Origin: Sphingobacteriales bacterium
GTDB taxonomy: Bacteria; Bacteroidota; Bacteroidia; Chitinophagales; Chitinophagaceae
Reading direction: 5' to 3'
Length of the DNA stretch: 64,000 nt
Assembly (NCBI GenBank): GCA_027484425.1
Contig: JAIXSZ010000027.1
Location: 1-64,000 of the forward strand
Both the position numbers and the translations under genes were made by a program. Each line of letters starts with the position of its first letter. Position 1 is the stretch's first letter. Shown here one piece after another: positions 35,516 to 44,780 of this stretch. A model generated the notes under the pieces. That model was not told the DNA's origin and ran no database searches. It saw only the letters and a program-made list of their open reading frames with translations.

Positions 35516-36589
35516 GTGAATAATATATCTGTACTCGTTACTGGTGGATGCGGCTTTGTAGGCAGCAACTTGTCGTTGATGCTGAAAGCTAAGTATCCTC
35601 ATTATAATATAGTGACGCTGGATAACCTGAAACGTAGAGGGTCGGAGCTGAATCTGCCCAAGCTAAAAGCAGCAGGTATAGAGTTTGTGCATGGCGACAT
35701 ACGCAACCGGGAAGACCTGGAGATGAACCGTAAGTTTGACTACATCATAGATGCGGCTGCCGAACCCTCTGTGATGGCGGGAATGGGTGCTGAACTCAGC
35801 TATGTTATCAACACCAATCTGAGTGGCACCATCAATACACTAGAGCTGGCAGCACGCAGTGGCGCGAAGTTCATATTCTTGTCTACCAGCAGGGTGTATC
35901 CCATAGCTCACTTAGAAAATATTGTATACACTGAAGGTGAAACCCGCTTCAATATAGCCGAAGAACAATCGCTGGCTGGGGTGAGCAGCAGGGGTATATC
36001 AGAAGATTTTCCGCTAGACAAAGCCCGCTCAGTGTATGGTACTACAAAACTGGCATCAGAATTGCTGCTAGAGGAGTTCAGAGAGTTTTTTGGGGTGCAG
36101 TATGTGATCAATCGTTGTGGGGTGATAGCAGGACCACACCAGATGGGTAAGGTAGACCAAGGTGTAATAACCCTATGGGTGGCGCGCCACTACTGGGGCA
36201 GAGATGTAGCCTATTTTGGGTATGGTGGCACTGGTAAGCAGGTGCGCGATGCTATGCACATCTACGACTTGTTTGATCTGGTGGACTATGAGATTCACAA
36301 CTTTGATGTGGTGAACGGCAAAACGCTCAATGCAGGTGGTGGTTTGGAGTCGAGCGTATCGCTACAGGAGCTAACGGCAATATGTGAGGAGGTAACCGGT
36401 AACAAAGTAGGTGCAGCAGCTGTGATGGAAAATCGTAAGGGCGACATACCGCTATACATAACCGACAACAGCCGAATAACAGCCCTGACAGGCTGGGCGC
36501 CTAAACGTAACGTAAAAGATATAATAACTGATACGTATAACTGGATACATGCAAACGAACAACAATTAAAACCAATACTAAACGCATAA
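35516..36589 (+). CDS. NAD-dependent epimerase/dehydratase, CDP-paratose 2-epimerase-like
   Basis: A 357-residue extended short-chain dehydrogenase. The Rossmann motif is [10 protein letters not shown] at residues 9-18, the NAD-binding Asp is in [10 protein letters not shown], and the catalytic pair is in SVYGTTK. Other segments ([34 protein letters not shown]) recall CDP-paratose/tyvelose 2-epimerases and UDP-sugar 4-epimerases. The start is a GTG at 35516, since the Rossmann strand follows immediately and no better start is near. It lies 4 bp upstream of a second epimerase. The real sugar nucleotide is unknown. Confidence 0.85.
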   Translation: MNNISVLVTGGCGFVGSNLSLMLKAKYPHYNIVTLDNLKRRGSELNLPKLKAAGIEFVHGDIRNREDLEMNRKFDYIIDAAAEPSVMAGMGAELSYVINTNLSGTINTLELAARSGAKFIFLSTSRVYPIAHLENIVYTEGETRFNIAEEQSLAGVSSRGISEDFPLDKARSVYGTTKLASELLLEEFREFFGVQYVINRCGVIAGPHQMGKVDQGVITLWVARHYWGRDVAYFGYGGTGKQVRDAMHIYDLFDLVDYEIHNFDVVNGKTLNAGGGLESSVSLQELTAICEEVTGNKVGAAAVMENRKGDIPLYITDNSRITALTGWAPKRNVKDIITDTYNWIHANEQQLKPILNA

Positions 36590-36593
36590 CCGA

Positions 36594-37658
36594 ATGAATA
36601 TTGCAGTAGTAAGTGGCTCTAACGGGCTGATAGGTAGCGAAAGCGTAAGTTTCCTTGCCGATAAAATGGACTTGGTAATAGGAATAGATAACGACCAACG
36701 TGCCTATTTTTTTGGCCCATCGGCATCTACCCGCTGGAACAAAGAAGTACTGGAAGGCAAATACAGCAACTACAAAGCCTACAATCACGATATAAGAGAT
36801 TACAGCAGTCTGGAAACCATATTTAAAGAGTATGGCAACGACATAAAAATTGTTGTACACACAGCAGCACAACCCAGCCACGACTGGGCTGCGAAAGAGC
36901 CCATTACTGACTTTACTATCAACGCCAATGGTACGCTCAACTTTCTGGAGCTTACGCGTTTGCATTGCCCTAAGGCGGTATTTATCTTCACCTCTACCAA
37001 CAAGGTATATGGTGACACCCCTAACTTCCTGCCATTGGTAGAGCTGGAAAAGCGCTGGGAAATAGACGAATCTCATCCGTTTTTTAAGAACGGTATAGAT
37101 GAAACCATGAGTATAGACAACTCTAAGCACTCTGTATTTGGTGCATCGAAGGTGGCTGCTGATGTTATGGTGCAGGAGTATGGCAAATACTTTGACATGA
37201 ATACGGCTGTGTTTAGAGGGGGATGCCTTACAGGTCCTCAGCACTCTGGTGCACAGTTGCATGGTTTTCTGTCTTACCTCATGAAGTGCGCCATCACTAA
37301 AGACCATTACACCATCTTTGGTTACAAAGGCAAACAAGTGCGTGACAACATACATGCTTGGGATCTAGTGAATATGTTCTGGCATTTTTATCAAAATCCG
37401 CAGCCTGGAGGACAGGTTTACAATGCAGGTGGTGGCAGATTCTCTAACTGCTCTATGCTGGAAGCCATAGAAATATGCGAGCAAATAACTGGCAATAAAA
37501 TGAACTATAGCTACACTGATGGCAATAGATCTGGCGACCATATATGGTACATATCAGACCTTACTAAGTTTAAAGCACACTATCCGGGCTGGGAATATAA
37601 ATACTCGCTGGAGGTAACTATGCAGCAGATATTTGAGAACATGAAGAGTAGGGTGTAG
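36594..37658 (+). CDS. NAD-dependent epimerase, second of a tandem pair
   Basis: A 354-residue extended SDR enzyme with Rossmann motif [10 protein letters not shown] and NAD-site segment [13 protein letters not shown]. The catalytic region reads SVFGASK, so the usual catalytic Tyr of Tyr-x-x-x-Lys is Phe182 while Lys186 is kept. I recall similar SVFGASK/SLFGASK sequences in relatives, so this may be a family trait. Later blocks [12 protein letters not shown] and [17 protein letters not shown] match CDP-paratose 2-epimerase-like proteins. It starts 4 bp after the first epimerase; the two may act in series or as a complex. A strong terminator follows. Confidence 0.85.
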   Translation: MNIAVVSGSNGLIGSESVSFLADKMDLVIGIDNDQRAYFFGPSASTRWNKEVLEGKYSNYKAYNHDIRDYSSLETIFKEYGNDIKIVVHTAAQPSHDWAAKEPITDFTINANGTLNFLELTRLHCPKAVFIFTSTNKVYGDTPNFLPLVELEKRWEIDESHPFFKNGIDETMSIDNSKHSVFGASKVAADVMVQEYGKYFDMNTAVFRGGCLTGPQHSGAQLHGFLSYLMKCAITKDHYTIFGYKGKQVRDNIHAWDLVNMFWHFYQNPQPGGQVYNAGGGRFSNCSMLEAIEICEQITGNKMNYSYTDGNRSGDHIWYISDLTKFKAHYPGWEYKYSLEVTMQQIFENMKSRV

Positions 37659-37696
37659 GGAGCTACAGCTATTATAGACAATAAGACATCTAAACG

Positions 37697-37730
37697 ATCA
37701 CCTGAGTAATACCTTACTCAGGTGATTTTA
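37697..37730 (+). terminator. Terminator of the epimerase pair
   Basis: Perfect 13-bp stem ATCACCTGAGTAA (37697-37709) / TTACTCAGGTGAT (37714-37726), 4-base loop, then TTTT. It separates the epimerases from the GT2 gene. Confidence 0.85.
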
Positions 37731-37754
37731 AAATAAAAAGACAACACACCAATA

Positions 37755-38495
37755 ATGAAGCTCAGCGTAGTAATACCTGCATATAACGAAGCTCTGAATC
37801 TGCCGGATACGCTGAATGCGTTTAACAGTACACTACGAGCACACAAGATAGACCACGAACTGCTGGTGATCAACGACAACTCGAAGGATAACACGATAGA
37901 TGTGATCACTGAGTTGCAAAAAACGATGCCCGAACTGCGCACTATCTTCAACCCGCCACCACACAATGGTTTTGGGTATGCGATTCGTAGGGGTTTGGAG
38001 AACTTCAACGGTGACTGTGTGGCTATTGTAATGGCCGACCTATCTGACGACCCAGATGATCTGGTGAAGTTTTACAACACCATGATAGAGCAAAAAGTAG
38101 ATTGCGTGTTTGGTGACCGCTGGGGTAAGGGAGGCAAAGTAATAGACTATCCTAAAAAGAAACTTTACCTGAACAGGTTTGTGAACCGCATCATAAGCAT
38201 AGTGTTTAAGATGCGCTATCGCGATACTACCAATGCGTTCAAGCTCTACTCTCGCCAGGCTATGGAGGGATTGAAGCCCTATATGTCACCACACTTCAAC
38301 CTTACTGTGGAGCTGCCACTTAAGGCTATGGTGAGGGGATACAGTTTTGCTATAGTGCCCAACTCGTGGCAAAATAGAAAATACGGCACCTCTAATCTGA
38401 AGATAAGAGAGATGGGTAGTCGATACTTCTTTATTGTACTGTATTGCCTTATCGAAAAATTCTTCAGTAGGGGCGACTTCAAAAAGAAATGGTAA
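37755..38495 (+). CDS. Glycosyltransferase family 2 (dolichol-phosphate-mannose synthase-like)
   Basis: A 246-residue GT-A fold enzyme. The nucleotide-sugar site is seen as VVIPAYNEALNLP and VINDNSKDNT, the acidic metal site as MADLSDDPDDL, and the acceptor region as TNAFKLYSRQ. It has no long C-terminal membrane domain, so it resembles the soluble-type polyprenyl-phosphate glycosyltransferases that load a sugar onto undecaprenyl phosphate. The polytopic protein at the start of this cluster could use that lipid-linked sugar. Its own terminator candidate follows. Confidence 0.88.
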   Translation: MKLSVVIPAYNEALNLPDTLNAFNSTLRAHKIDHELLVINDNSKDNTIDVITELQKTMPELRTIFNPPPHNGFGYAIRRGLENFNGDCVAIVMADLSDDPDDLVKFYNTMIEQKVDCVFGDRWGKGGKVIDYPKKKLYLNRFVNRIISIVFKMRYRDTTNAFKLYSRQAMEGLKPYMSPHFNLTVELPLKAMVRGYSFAIVPNSWQNRKYGTSNLKIREMGSRYFFIVLYCLIEKFFSRGDFKKKW

Positions 38496-38528
38496 TTAGC
38501 TAGAGCTGTCGTTACAGTCATTTTTTTC

Positions 38529-38560
38529 AAGGCCACATCTGTTTGCTAGGTGTGGCTTTC
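38529..38560 (+). terminator. Candidate terminator of the GT2 gene
   Basis: Stem AAGGCCACA / TGTGGCTTT (38529-38537 and 38551-38559), allowing one bulge, with a loop of about 13 bases and a weak T tail. About 35 bp beyond the stop. Confidence 0.55.
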
Positions 38561-38608
38561 ATACTTTAATGAATACTTGTAGCGTTAGTATGCTAAGCCG
38601 CATACGGC

Positions 38609-38616
38609 TATATTTG
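38609..38616 (+). promoter_or_regulatory. -7 element of the Omp85-like gene
   Basis: TATATTTG, exact TAnnTTTG, 47 bp before the TTG start at 38664. Confidence 0.45.
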
Positions 38617-38663
38617 TACACTAGCATGATGTTTGTGCTGTTGTTATTGAATACTGTGCCAGA

Positions 38664-40511
38664 TTGAAAACAAAACTGTTGTTTAGGTTTATGGTTTTGG
38701 TACTGTGTCTGCAAGGTGCAGATGCAATTGCTCAAGGCTTGCCCGATAGCGATAGTGCATTGGTGGAGAAATTACAGTTTACAAGAAGCAACAGAGTAAA
38801 TAAGGCGCTGCAGCAACTAGTGTTTTCGATGATGAAAACACATGATGATGGTAGCTACCTTAACAGAAAAAGTGAAGATGCTTATCTGCCTTATCAGGGT
38901 AAAATAATAAGAAACATAGACATACAGACACTAAGCTTTGACAGGTCTATTACCGACTCTTGCGAGCGCGATGAGAGTTTAGGTGCGCGCATTGGCAAAA
39001 GGCTGCACCTAGCCACTAGAAGGTTTGTGATACGGAACAACCTATTTATAAAAGAAGGTATGCAGGTGAATGCCTATATGGTGGCAGATAATGAACGATT
39101 TATACGCTCGCTAGAATATATCAATGATGTGCGGATATACATAGACAGCATACGTGGCAATCCTGACTCTGTAGATGTGCGGGTGTATACCAAAGACCTT
39201 TTTAGCATAGGCGGTGGTGCAGGTGCGCAGGGTGTGCGAATGGCTACAGCGCAGCTATATGATGCTAATTTGGGTGGTATGGGGCAGCGCCTAGAGCTAT
39301 CGGGGCTCTATAATCGTGACCGCTCACCGGTGAGCGGTGGTGGTGCCTACTACCGTAAAAACAACGTGGGGCATACCTACATAGATGCTACTGTAGGGCA
39401 TAGCGAGATATATGTAAGTCCGTTTACACGGGCAGAGGAGTCGACCGATTATCTGCAGCTCACTCGTAGGCTTGTGTCGCCCTACTCAAGGTTTGCAGGG
39501 GCATTGACTGTGAGTTACAATAGGTCATATAATCTTTACAACCTATCAGATACTATTTTCAATAAGTATAGGTTTTACTTGTTAGATGGATGGGCGGGGT
39601 ATAATATCGGCATTAGGCAACTCACTGCTACCAACAATAGTATACGTGACCGTAGGTTTCTGGCTTTACGTTATTATCAGCGCGATTTCAGGGAGGTGCC
39701 ACCCCGTATAGGCGACCAGTTCAATCCGGTTTTTAATAGTTCGCGGGCAGCATTGGCACAGTTTACTTTTTTCAGACAAGACTATTATAAAACACAGTAC
39801 ATCTATGGTTTTGGTACCACAGAGGATTTGCCTTATGGCTACAACGTATCGGTGACGGGAGGTGTACATGAGCAGCTGGGAATGATAAGACCCTATGCAG
39901 GTATAAATGCTTCGCGTTATTTGGCTACAGGTAAGGGCGGATTTGTGAATGTGTTTATGCGCACTGGAGGCTTTTTGCATCAGGGCAAGATACAAGATGC
40001 TAGCCTGCTAGTGGGTGCTACAGCGTATAGCAGATTGCAGTTCTGGAATGCACTGATGATAAGGCAGTACATCAACTTCAGCTATACACACCTGCACAAT
40101 AGAGTGACTTATGCGCCGCTCTACATCAACAATTATTATGGTCTTCAGGGTTTTCTGTCAGACTCGGCCTATGGTACTCGCCGACTCAGCTTGCAACTAG
40201 AAACTGTGTTTTATTTCCCTTTCAAGATACTAGGTTTTCAGGTGGCTACATTTCCTTGGGCTAACCTGAGCCTGATAGCCCCTGAAAATGTGCCTGCAGA
40301 CCAAGCAAGGCTGTATAGTGCACTGGGCGCAGGTATACGCACCCGCAACGAAAACCTAGTATTTGAGACGATAGAAATACGTGCCTTCTTTTTCCCAGTT
40401 GCACCCGACAATATGAGGGGTTTTAAGATAGTGACCAATACCAATGTGCGATTCAGATACCGAAGTAATTACATAACTGCGCCCGACCTTATACAGCTCA
40501 ACCAGGAATAA
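38664..40511 (+). CDS. POTRA/Omp85-like outer membrane protein
   Basis: A 615-residue protein with a signal peptide (MKTKLLFRFMVLVLCLQGADAIA), which argues for the TTG start at 38664; the ATG at 38691 would remove the basic N-region. Residues about 70-175 look like a POTRA-type domain (IIRNIDIQTLSF, RRFVIRNNLFIKEG, NDVRIYIDSIRG, VRVYTKDLFSIG). The remainder is a beta-barrel with many Tyr/Arg strands, as in BamA/TamA relatives. There is only one POTRA-like unit, fewer than in BamA (five). It may insert or export a small set of envelope proteins; the substrate is unknown. No neighbour gives a firm link. Confidence 0.65.
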   Translation: MKTKLLFRFMVLVLCLQGADAIAQGLPDSDSALVEKLQFTRSNRVNKALQQLVFSMMKTHDDGSYLNRKSEDAYLPYQGKIIRNIDIQTLSFDRSITDSCERDESLGARIGKRLHLATRRFVIRNNLFIKEGMQVNAYMVADNERFIRSLEYINDVRIYIDSIRGNPDSVDVRVYTKDLFSIGGGAGAQGVRMATAQLYDANLGGMGQRLELSGLYNRDRSPVSGGGAYYRKNNVGHTYIDATVGHSEIYVSPFTRAEESTDYLQLTRRLVSPYSRFAGALTVSYNRSYNLYNLSDTIFNKYRFYLLDGWAGYNIGIRQLTATNNSIRDRRFLALRYYQRDFREVPPRIGDQFNPVFNSSRAALAQFTFFRQDYYKTQYIYGFGTTEDLPYGYNVSVTGGVHEQLGMIRPYAGINASRYLATGKGGFVNVFMRTGGFLHQGKIQDASLLVGATAYSRLQFWNALMIRQYINFSYTHLHNRVTYAPLYINNYYGLQGFLSDSAYGTRRLSLQLETVFYFPFKILGFQVATFPWANLSLIAPENVPADQARLYSALGAGIRTRNENLVFETIEIRAFFFPVAPDNMRGFKIVTNTNVRFRYRSNYITAPDLIQLNQE

Positions 40512-40587
40512 GAAATGATAGCATAATGTTGGTAATTTAATGTTCTATAATTTGTAACTTTATCTACACCATAAAACTTTGCGAATT

Positions 40588-41478
40588 ATGTTGAAGCGCA
40601 TTCTAAGGATATTGATTACCAGTATTTTGTGTATTGGCTCTTTGGTCACAGAGGCTAAAATGAAAAGAATTACCCTAAGAAAGGCAATAAAAGAAAAGTT
40701 GATTTCTATAATGCCTGTAGCAACCGGTGGCTATTTCAATAAAGGATTGTCGCTAGATGTAAAAAGTGCGAGCCGTGATACATTGTCTATCAAGATAGAA
40801 TCAGGATTGGAGTTCAGACCAAAGGACAGCAGTATAAATTGCCAGCCACTAATACTGCAAGGAGATGAGGTGCTGGTGCTGAATGCAGAAGAACAGAAAA
40901 ATGTGACATTACAAACTTACTGTGGCAACAGTGGTGCTAGCTGCCCCTACAAAGGGCTGGAGTACAGCTATTACAAGCAACAGGATACCAATCTTATAAA
41001 TGTGCTGCGTTATGGTAAAAACAATAACCTAGCACCTAGGCTCATACAAGCCGCTGTATGGGTGTTTACTAATAATCACCCTATTCACTCAGCTTATACT
41101 CACGATAACCCTATAGTTTCAGAGGAGTTGGTGAAATACCTAGCCAAGGTGCGCAAGGAGCCAGTACCTACCTACTATATGGAGCAAACAATAGCCGCTG
41201 TACCCAACAGGCCAGTGCTGCGCAAGGGAGAAGATAAAGTGTATGTAAACGTAAACTGGACTGTAAACCAAGGCTATCGCAATGTGTATGTGTCTGTGTA
41301 CAGGCCTGATGGCAGTAAGTATAAACAAGTAGGCACTATAGTGAGCGATAAATATGGCTCTACTGCAGCGGTGGAACTGAACCTACTAAGGGACAAAAAA
41401 GGTAAATACATAGTGCGCCTGCATGATGATGCTAATAATATACTACAAGAAAAGACAGTGGTGCTGGGTGATATGTAA
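40588..41478 (+). CDS. Secreted protein of unknown function
   Basis: A 296-residue protein with a signal peptide (MLKRILRILITSILCIGSLVTEA). The N-terminal half has Ig/beta character and two Cys (TYCGNSGASCPYKG) that could form a disulphide. The middle (LIQAAVWVFTNNHPIHSAYTHDN) is helical and resembles thioester-like or ARM-type segments seen in some Bacteroidetes surface proteins, but I cannot name a family. The C-terminal 90 residues look like a beta-sandwich (VYVNVNWTVNQGYRNVYVSVYRP), perhaps a fibronectin-like module. No sorting domain is seen, so it is likely periplasmic. Confidence 0.6.
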   Translation: MLKRILRILITSILCIGSLVTEAKMKRITLRKAIKEKLISIMPVATGGYFNKGLSLDVKSASRDTLSIKIESGLEFRPKDSSINCQPLILQGDEVLVLNAEEQKNVTLQTYCGNSGASCPYKGLEYSYYKQQDTNLINVLRYGKNNNLAPRLIQAAVWVFTNNHPIHSAYTHDNPIVSEELVKYLAKVRKEPVPTYYMEQTIAAVPNRPVLRKGEDKVYVNVNWTVNQGYRNVYVSVYRPDGSKYKQVGTIVSDKYGSTAAVELNLLRDKKGKYIVRLHDDANNILQEKTVVLGDM

Positions 41479-41642
41479 ACAGTAAATAGGTATCAGTTCT
41501 ACACCGATGTCTTATGTCTATCCGATATTGTTGAGCTTCCTGAATACTGGAGCAGTAATTATCTATATCAATAAAACAGTAAATACACGGCAATGTTATA
41601 TCTTAGCAATACCTACTCGCTGTAATTTCAAACTAAATTTTT

Positions 41643-41888
41643 ATGATACAGACAGTTGTAACGCCGCACAAAAAAGATTTTGATATGACTGTATCATTGC
41701 CTGCTGATTATGTAGGCAAGGAAGTGCATGTGCTTTTCTACATAGATGAGGAGTTGGAAAGTACAACTTCTGCTATTTTATCGAAAAAAAAACCCTCTGA
41801 TTTTTTTGGTATCCTGACTAAGGAAGAAGGTGAGAAAATGGACGTACATATCCAACAAATGCGTGACGAATGGAACAGAAATATCTAA
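41643..41888 (+). CDS. Putative antitoxin of a VapBC-type pair
   Basis: An 81-residue protein that overlaps the PIN toxin gene by 19 bp. The N-terminal half (VVTPHKKDFDMTVSLPADYVGKEVHVLFYIDEE) is beta-rich; the C-terminal part (KKPSDFFGILTKEEGEKMDVHIQQMRDEW) is helical and would wrap the toxin. This is the usual layout for such antitoxins, although no AbrB, RHH or Phd DNA-binding motif is obvious. Function follows from position and layout. Confidence 0.7.
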   Translation: MIQTVVTPHKKDFDMTVSLPADYVGKEVHVLFYIDEELESTTSAILSKKKPSDFFGILTKEEGEKMDVHIQQMRDEWNRNI

Positions 41889-42259
41889 TCGACACAAATG
41901 TTATTGCTCATTTATTTGCAGAAAGGCTACCTGTTGCTGGAAAAGAATTTGTAAAGAAAGCGATTGATGAAAATTTTGTCATCTCAGTAGTAGTAGAAAT
42001 TGAGGTGCTTACGTATAATGAGGTACCTGAAAAAATGCCACTCATTGAGGAATTTGTAAGTCTGGCAACTGTTTTGCCACTAGATAAAGCGGTGACCCAA
42101 AAAGCTATCGAATTACGTAGATCCAAACGGAAATTGAAATTGGCCGATGCTATTATAGCAGCAACTGCAATTATTTACCAGCTAACACTCATTACTAACA
42201 ACAGTCGCGACTTTTTAAATATTGCCGGATTGCGCATTGTTGATCCGCACAATGTTTGA
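41870..42259 (+). CDS. PIN domain ribonuclease toxin, VapC-type
   Basis: A 129-residue PIN domain protein. The acidic residues that bind Mg2+ are visible: Asp in YLIDTNV, Glu in VVVEIEVLTY, Asp in KLADAIIAATA and Asp in TNNSRDF. This is a single-strand-specific RNase fold, typically a toxin that cuts tRNA or rRNA when its antitoxin is lost. It starts inside the antitoxin gene, which keeps their translation coupled. No clear operator palindrome was seen upstream of the pair. Confidence 0.88.
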   Translation: MEQKYLIDTNVIAHLFAERLPVAGKEFVKKAIDENFVISVVVEIEVLTYNEVPEKMPLIEEFVSLATVLPLDKAVTQKAIELRRSKRKLKLADAIIAATAIIYQLTLITNNSRDFLNIAGLRIVDPHNV

Positions 42260-42493
42260 TATACTGCATATTTTAGCCCAACTTTCAGTTCGCTTTATTC
42301 TATTCAATTTTTACATTTTATGCTTAAGCATGAATTTGTCCATTCGTTACATTTTATTATAACTTGAGTATTCTGAAAATTTACTCACAGCTATATTGCT
42401 ATTTACTGTACTTTTTTAAGGGATGATGGGAGCTTTACACTTACCTGCCAAGTAACTACCTAATCATAAAATTTCCTTAACAAGGTACTATGT

Positions 42494-42524
42494 ATTGCAT
42501 AATACTATTTTTAGCCTACCTTTG
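42494..42524 (+). promoter_or_regulatory. Bacteroidetes promoter for padR-pspC
   Basis: ATTG at 42494-42497, then 19 bp, then TACCTTTG at 42517-42524 (exact TAnnTTTG). The padR start is 17 bp further on, so the leader would be about 10 nt. Confidence 0.6.
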
Positions 42525-42541
42525 TATTCAACAACGGTAAT

Positions 42542-42874
42542 ATGGCAATAGAAAATACAGAATCACAGATGCGCAAGGGATTGCTGGAGTTGTGTATACT
42601 GGGCATTATTCAGCGGCAAAACGAGGCATACCCCAGTGACATACTTGAGCAACTGAAAGAGGCAAAGCTGGTAGTGCTGGAGGGCACATTATATCCGCTG
42701 CTTACACGGCTAAAGAATGCAGGTATGCTCAGCTATAGATGGGAAGAATCGGTATCGGGGCCACCCAGAAAGTACTTTACACTGACAGAAGAGGGTAAAC
42801 AGTTTTACACGCAACTACGCACCACCTGGACAGAACTAAGCAACGCAGTAAATCACTTAACTACATCAATCTAA
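42542..42874 (+). CDS. PadR family transcriptional regulator
   Basis: A 110-residue winged helix-turn-helix protein. Typical PadR blocks are MRKGLLELCILGIIQ, YPSDILEQLKEA, VLEGTLYPLLTRLKNAGMLSYRWEES and GPPRKYFTLTEEG. It lacks the long C-terminal dimerisation helices of larger PadR proteins and ends with one helix. It is 22 bp upstream of a PspC-domain gene, an arrangement common in Bacteroidetes, in which the regulator probably represses its own operon in response to envelope stress. Confidence 0.92.
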   Translation: MAIENTESQMRKGLLELCILGIIQRQNEAYPSDILEQLKEAKLVVLEGTLYPLLTRLKNAGMLSYRWEESVSGPPRKYFTLTEEGKQFYTQLRTTWTELSNAVNHLTTSI

Positions 42875-42896
42875 ACAACAACAAAACAACACACAC

Positions 42897-43571
42897 ATGC
42901 AACGCATCATCCAAATCAACATTGCTGGTAGAATACTACCTATAGAAGAAGACGCCTACACCCTGCTTAGCGACTATATAAAGTCGTTGAAACGTCAGTT
43001 TACTGGCGAGGAAGGCAAAGAAATCATAGAAGATATAGAGCATCGTATATCTGAACTATTTTCGCTTAAACTAGAAAGTGGTGCACAGGCAATAGACCGT
43101 ACCGATGTGCAAAATGTGATAAGTACCTTGGGTGCAGCCAGCGACCTATCTGGCGATGGTGGCAGCACCACTGACAGTAAAAGTGGTGGCTACAATGCAG
43201 GTGGTTACAGTAGTAGCAATTATGCACGCCCTAGGCAAGCCAAGTTGTTACGCAATCCGTATGATAAAGTAATAGGTGGTGTGTGTAGTGGTATGGCGAA
43301 TTACTTTGACATAGACCCTGTGATCATAAGGCTGATAATGGCTGTGTTGTTTTTTACACTGGGTATAGGGTTAGTGGCATACATCATAGCTTGGGCTATA
43401 ATACCTGCGGCTAAATCACCCGATGATTTGTTGTATATGACAGATAACAGTGCAACTACAATAAACGATATAACCCGCAATATGAATGAAGAATTGCAGG
43501 ACCTGAAACGGAGGGCAGAGCAAATGAGCCGCGACCTATCGAGCGTGTTCAGAGCCAAGGGAAGAAGATAA
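42897..43571 (+). CDS. PspC domain membrane protein
   Basis: A 224-residue protein. The N-terminal part (residues 1-75) is a short regulatory segment (RIIQINIAGRILPIEEDAYTL) often found ahead of PspC in this phylum. A Gly/Ser/Asn-rich linker follows. The PspC domain (LLRNPYDKVIGGVCSGMANYF, then IIRLIMAVLFFTLGIGLVAYIIAWAIIPAA) holds one or two membrane helices, and the C-terminus is a charged coiled helix (MNEELQDLKRRAEQMSRDLSSVF). PspC proteins sense or answer inner membrane stress. It forms an operon with the PadR gene. Confidence 0.9.
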   Translation: MQRIIQINIAGRILPIEEDAYTLLSDYIKSLKRQFTGEEGKEIIEDIEHRISELFSLKLESGAQAIDRTDVQNVISTLGAASDLSGDGGSTTDSKSGGYNAGGYSSSNYARPRQAKLLRNPYDKVIGGVCSGMANYFDIDPVIIRLIMAVLFFTLGIGLVAYIIAWAIIPAAKSPDDLLYMTDNSATTINDITRNMNEELQDLKRRAEQMSRDLSSVFRAKGRR

Positions 43572-43580
43572 TTACCCATT

Positions 43581-43611
43581 ACATATCAGGCAGTGCGTCT
43601 GCCTGATATGT
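43581..43611. terminator. Convergent hairpin overlapping the ctaA stop
   Basis: Perfect 13-bp stem ACATATCAGGCAG (43581-43593) / CTGCCTGATATGT (43599-43611), 5-base loop. It covers the last codons and the stop of ctaA on the minus strand and lies 10 bp after the pspC stop on the plus strand. No T-run is present, so it is called from shape and position only. Confidence 0.5.
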
Positions 43612-44635
43612 ACAAATTAGCCACTACCGACATCAGCAGTATTAAAGCTACCAACTGGTGGAACTCAGCAATAGTTTCGAACACTCCAAATTTTGCAAAT
43701 ACAATATAGGGTGCTGTTAGTACTGTAGCTATGCCTAGAATCACCTGTACAGTGACCAGCACCACTGGCCACCAGCGCGACTTTGATAGTAAACTTTCAC
43801 TAGCCAGTTTGGCTTGTTTGCCAGCATATACAAACCAGAGGATGATGCCAGCCAGCAGCAGGTAAGCCAACCCCCTGTGTATAAAATGTACATTGATAGG
43901 GTTGTGTATCCAACTATTGGCACCCATGCCTGCTGGAATCCAGTCGCCGTTGATGGTGGGCCATGTGGGGGCGTTTTTAGCGGCATGAAGCCCTGCCATA
44001 AACGCACCATATGCCAATTGCACATACAGCAATGCTATGAGTCCAATGCTAGCCTTTACCATGCCATTGCTGCCCGCCCTGCGATGCGGAGGTATGAGCA
44101 ATACCAGTGCAAACCAAAGCGTATAGCACATCAACGTAACCGCACTGAGGAAGTGAGTAGCCAACCAGGTGTGTTTTACATAAAGGTCGGTATCGTTGAG
44201 GCCGCTTTCTACCATTTTCCAGCCTATAAAGCCCTGTACGCCACCCAGAAAGAACAGTACTATGAAGGGTTTGATCATCCCTTTATCAAAGTACTTTTTG
44301 GATAAAAAGTATACAAAACCTATCAGAAATACCACACCTAGCATGCGCGCCCATAGGCGATGCGCCCACTCCCAATAAAAGATGAATTTGAAATCGGAAA
44401 GTGTATAATGACTATTCAGAAACTTGTACTGTGCAATGTTTTTGTAGCTGTCGAAAGCAGTATTCCAGTCAGCATCATTGAGCGGGGGAAGCGCCCCCAT
44501 TATCGGTTTCCACTCAGTGATAGATAGCCCCGATCCGGTGAGCCGGGTTACACCACCCATAAAAAACTCTATCACTATCATTATTATTCCTGCAATCAGC
44601 CACCACGCTACAGCCCTTCTCTTACGATTGTCCAC
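43586..44635 (-). CDS. ctaA: Heme A synthase (COX15/CtaA type)
   Basis: A 349-residue membrane protein with eight helices that oxidises heme O to heme A for cytochrome oxidase. Signature segments are GGVTRLTGSGLSITEWKP, YWEWAHRLWARMLG and the second set HTWLATHFLSAVTL, NPINVHFIHRGLAYLLL and EFHQLVALILL, which carry the heme-ligand histidines. The frame can be extended to a TTG at 44653, but that codon overlaps an exact -7 element, so I take the GTG at 44635 (MDNRKRRAVAWWLIAG). It is of the COX15-like type. No ctaB or cox genes are adjacent. Confidence 0.93.
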   Translation of the reverse strand: MDNRKRRAVAWWLIAGIIMIVIEFFMGGVTRLTGSGLSITEWKPIMGALPPLNDADWNTAFDSYKNIAQYKFLNSHYTLSDFKFIFYWEWAHRLWARMLGVVFLIGFVYFLSKKYFDKGMIKPFIVLFFLGGVQGFIGWKMVESGLNDTDLYVKHTWLATHFLSAVTLMCYTLWFALVLLIPPHRRAGSNGMVKASIGLIALLYVQLAYGAFMAGLHAAKNAPTWPTINGDWIPAGMGANSWIHNPINVHFIHRGLAYLLLAGIILWFVYAGKQAKLASESLLSKSRWWPVVLVTVQVILGIATVLTAPYIVFAKFGVFETIAEFHQLVALILLMSVVANLYISGRRTA

Positions 44636-44650
44636 TGGAAAAATTTTATG

Positions 44651-44658
44651 CAAAAATA
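44651..44658 (-). promoter_or_regulatory. -7 element of ctaA
   Basis: TATTTTTG on the minus strand, exact TAnnTTTG, ending 15 bp before the GTG start. This spacing rules against the longer open frame that begins within it. Confidence 0.5.
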
Positions 44659-44780
44659 GTAGAACTAACCCAACTGAAGGTCATTTTTGAGCAATTACAG
44701 TAGGATATTACTTTCATTTTACGACAACGAGTGTCTTACTGGATTATATTTTTTTAATTTGTAGGGTCAATACCTACCCA

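Noticed and set aside
36501-37355. 284-codon minus-strand frame with hydrophobic segments
   Set aside because: It lies entirely antisense to two well-defined epimerase genes, and its composition follows from them.
42320-42331. 12-bp palindrome ATGCTTAAGCAT between vapC and padR
   Set aside because: It is isolated, far from both starts, and short enough to occur by chance in AT-rich sequence.
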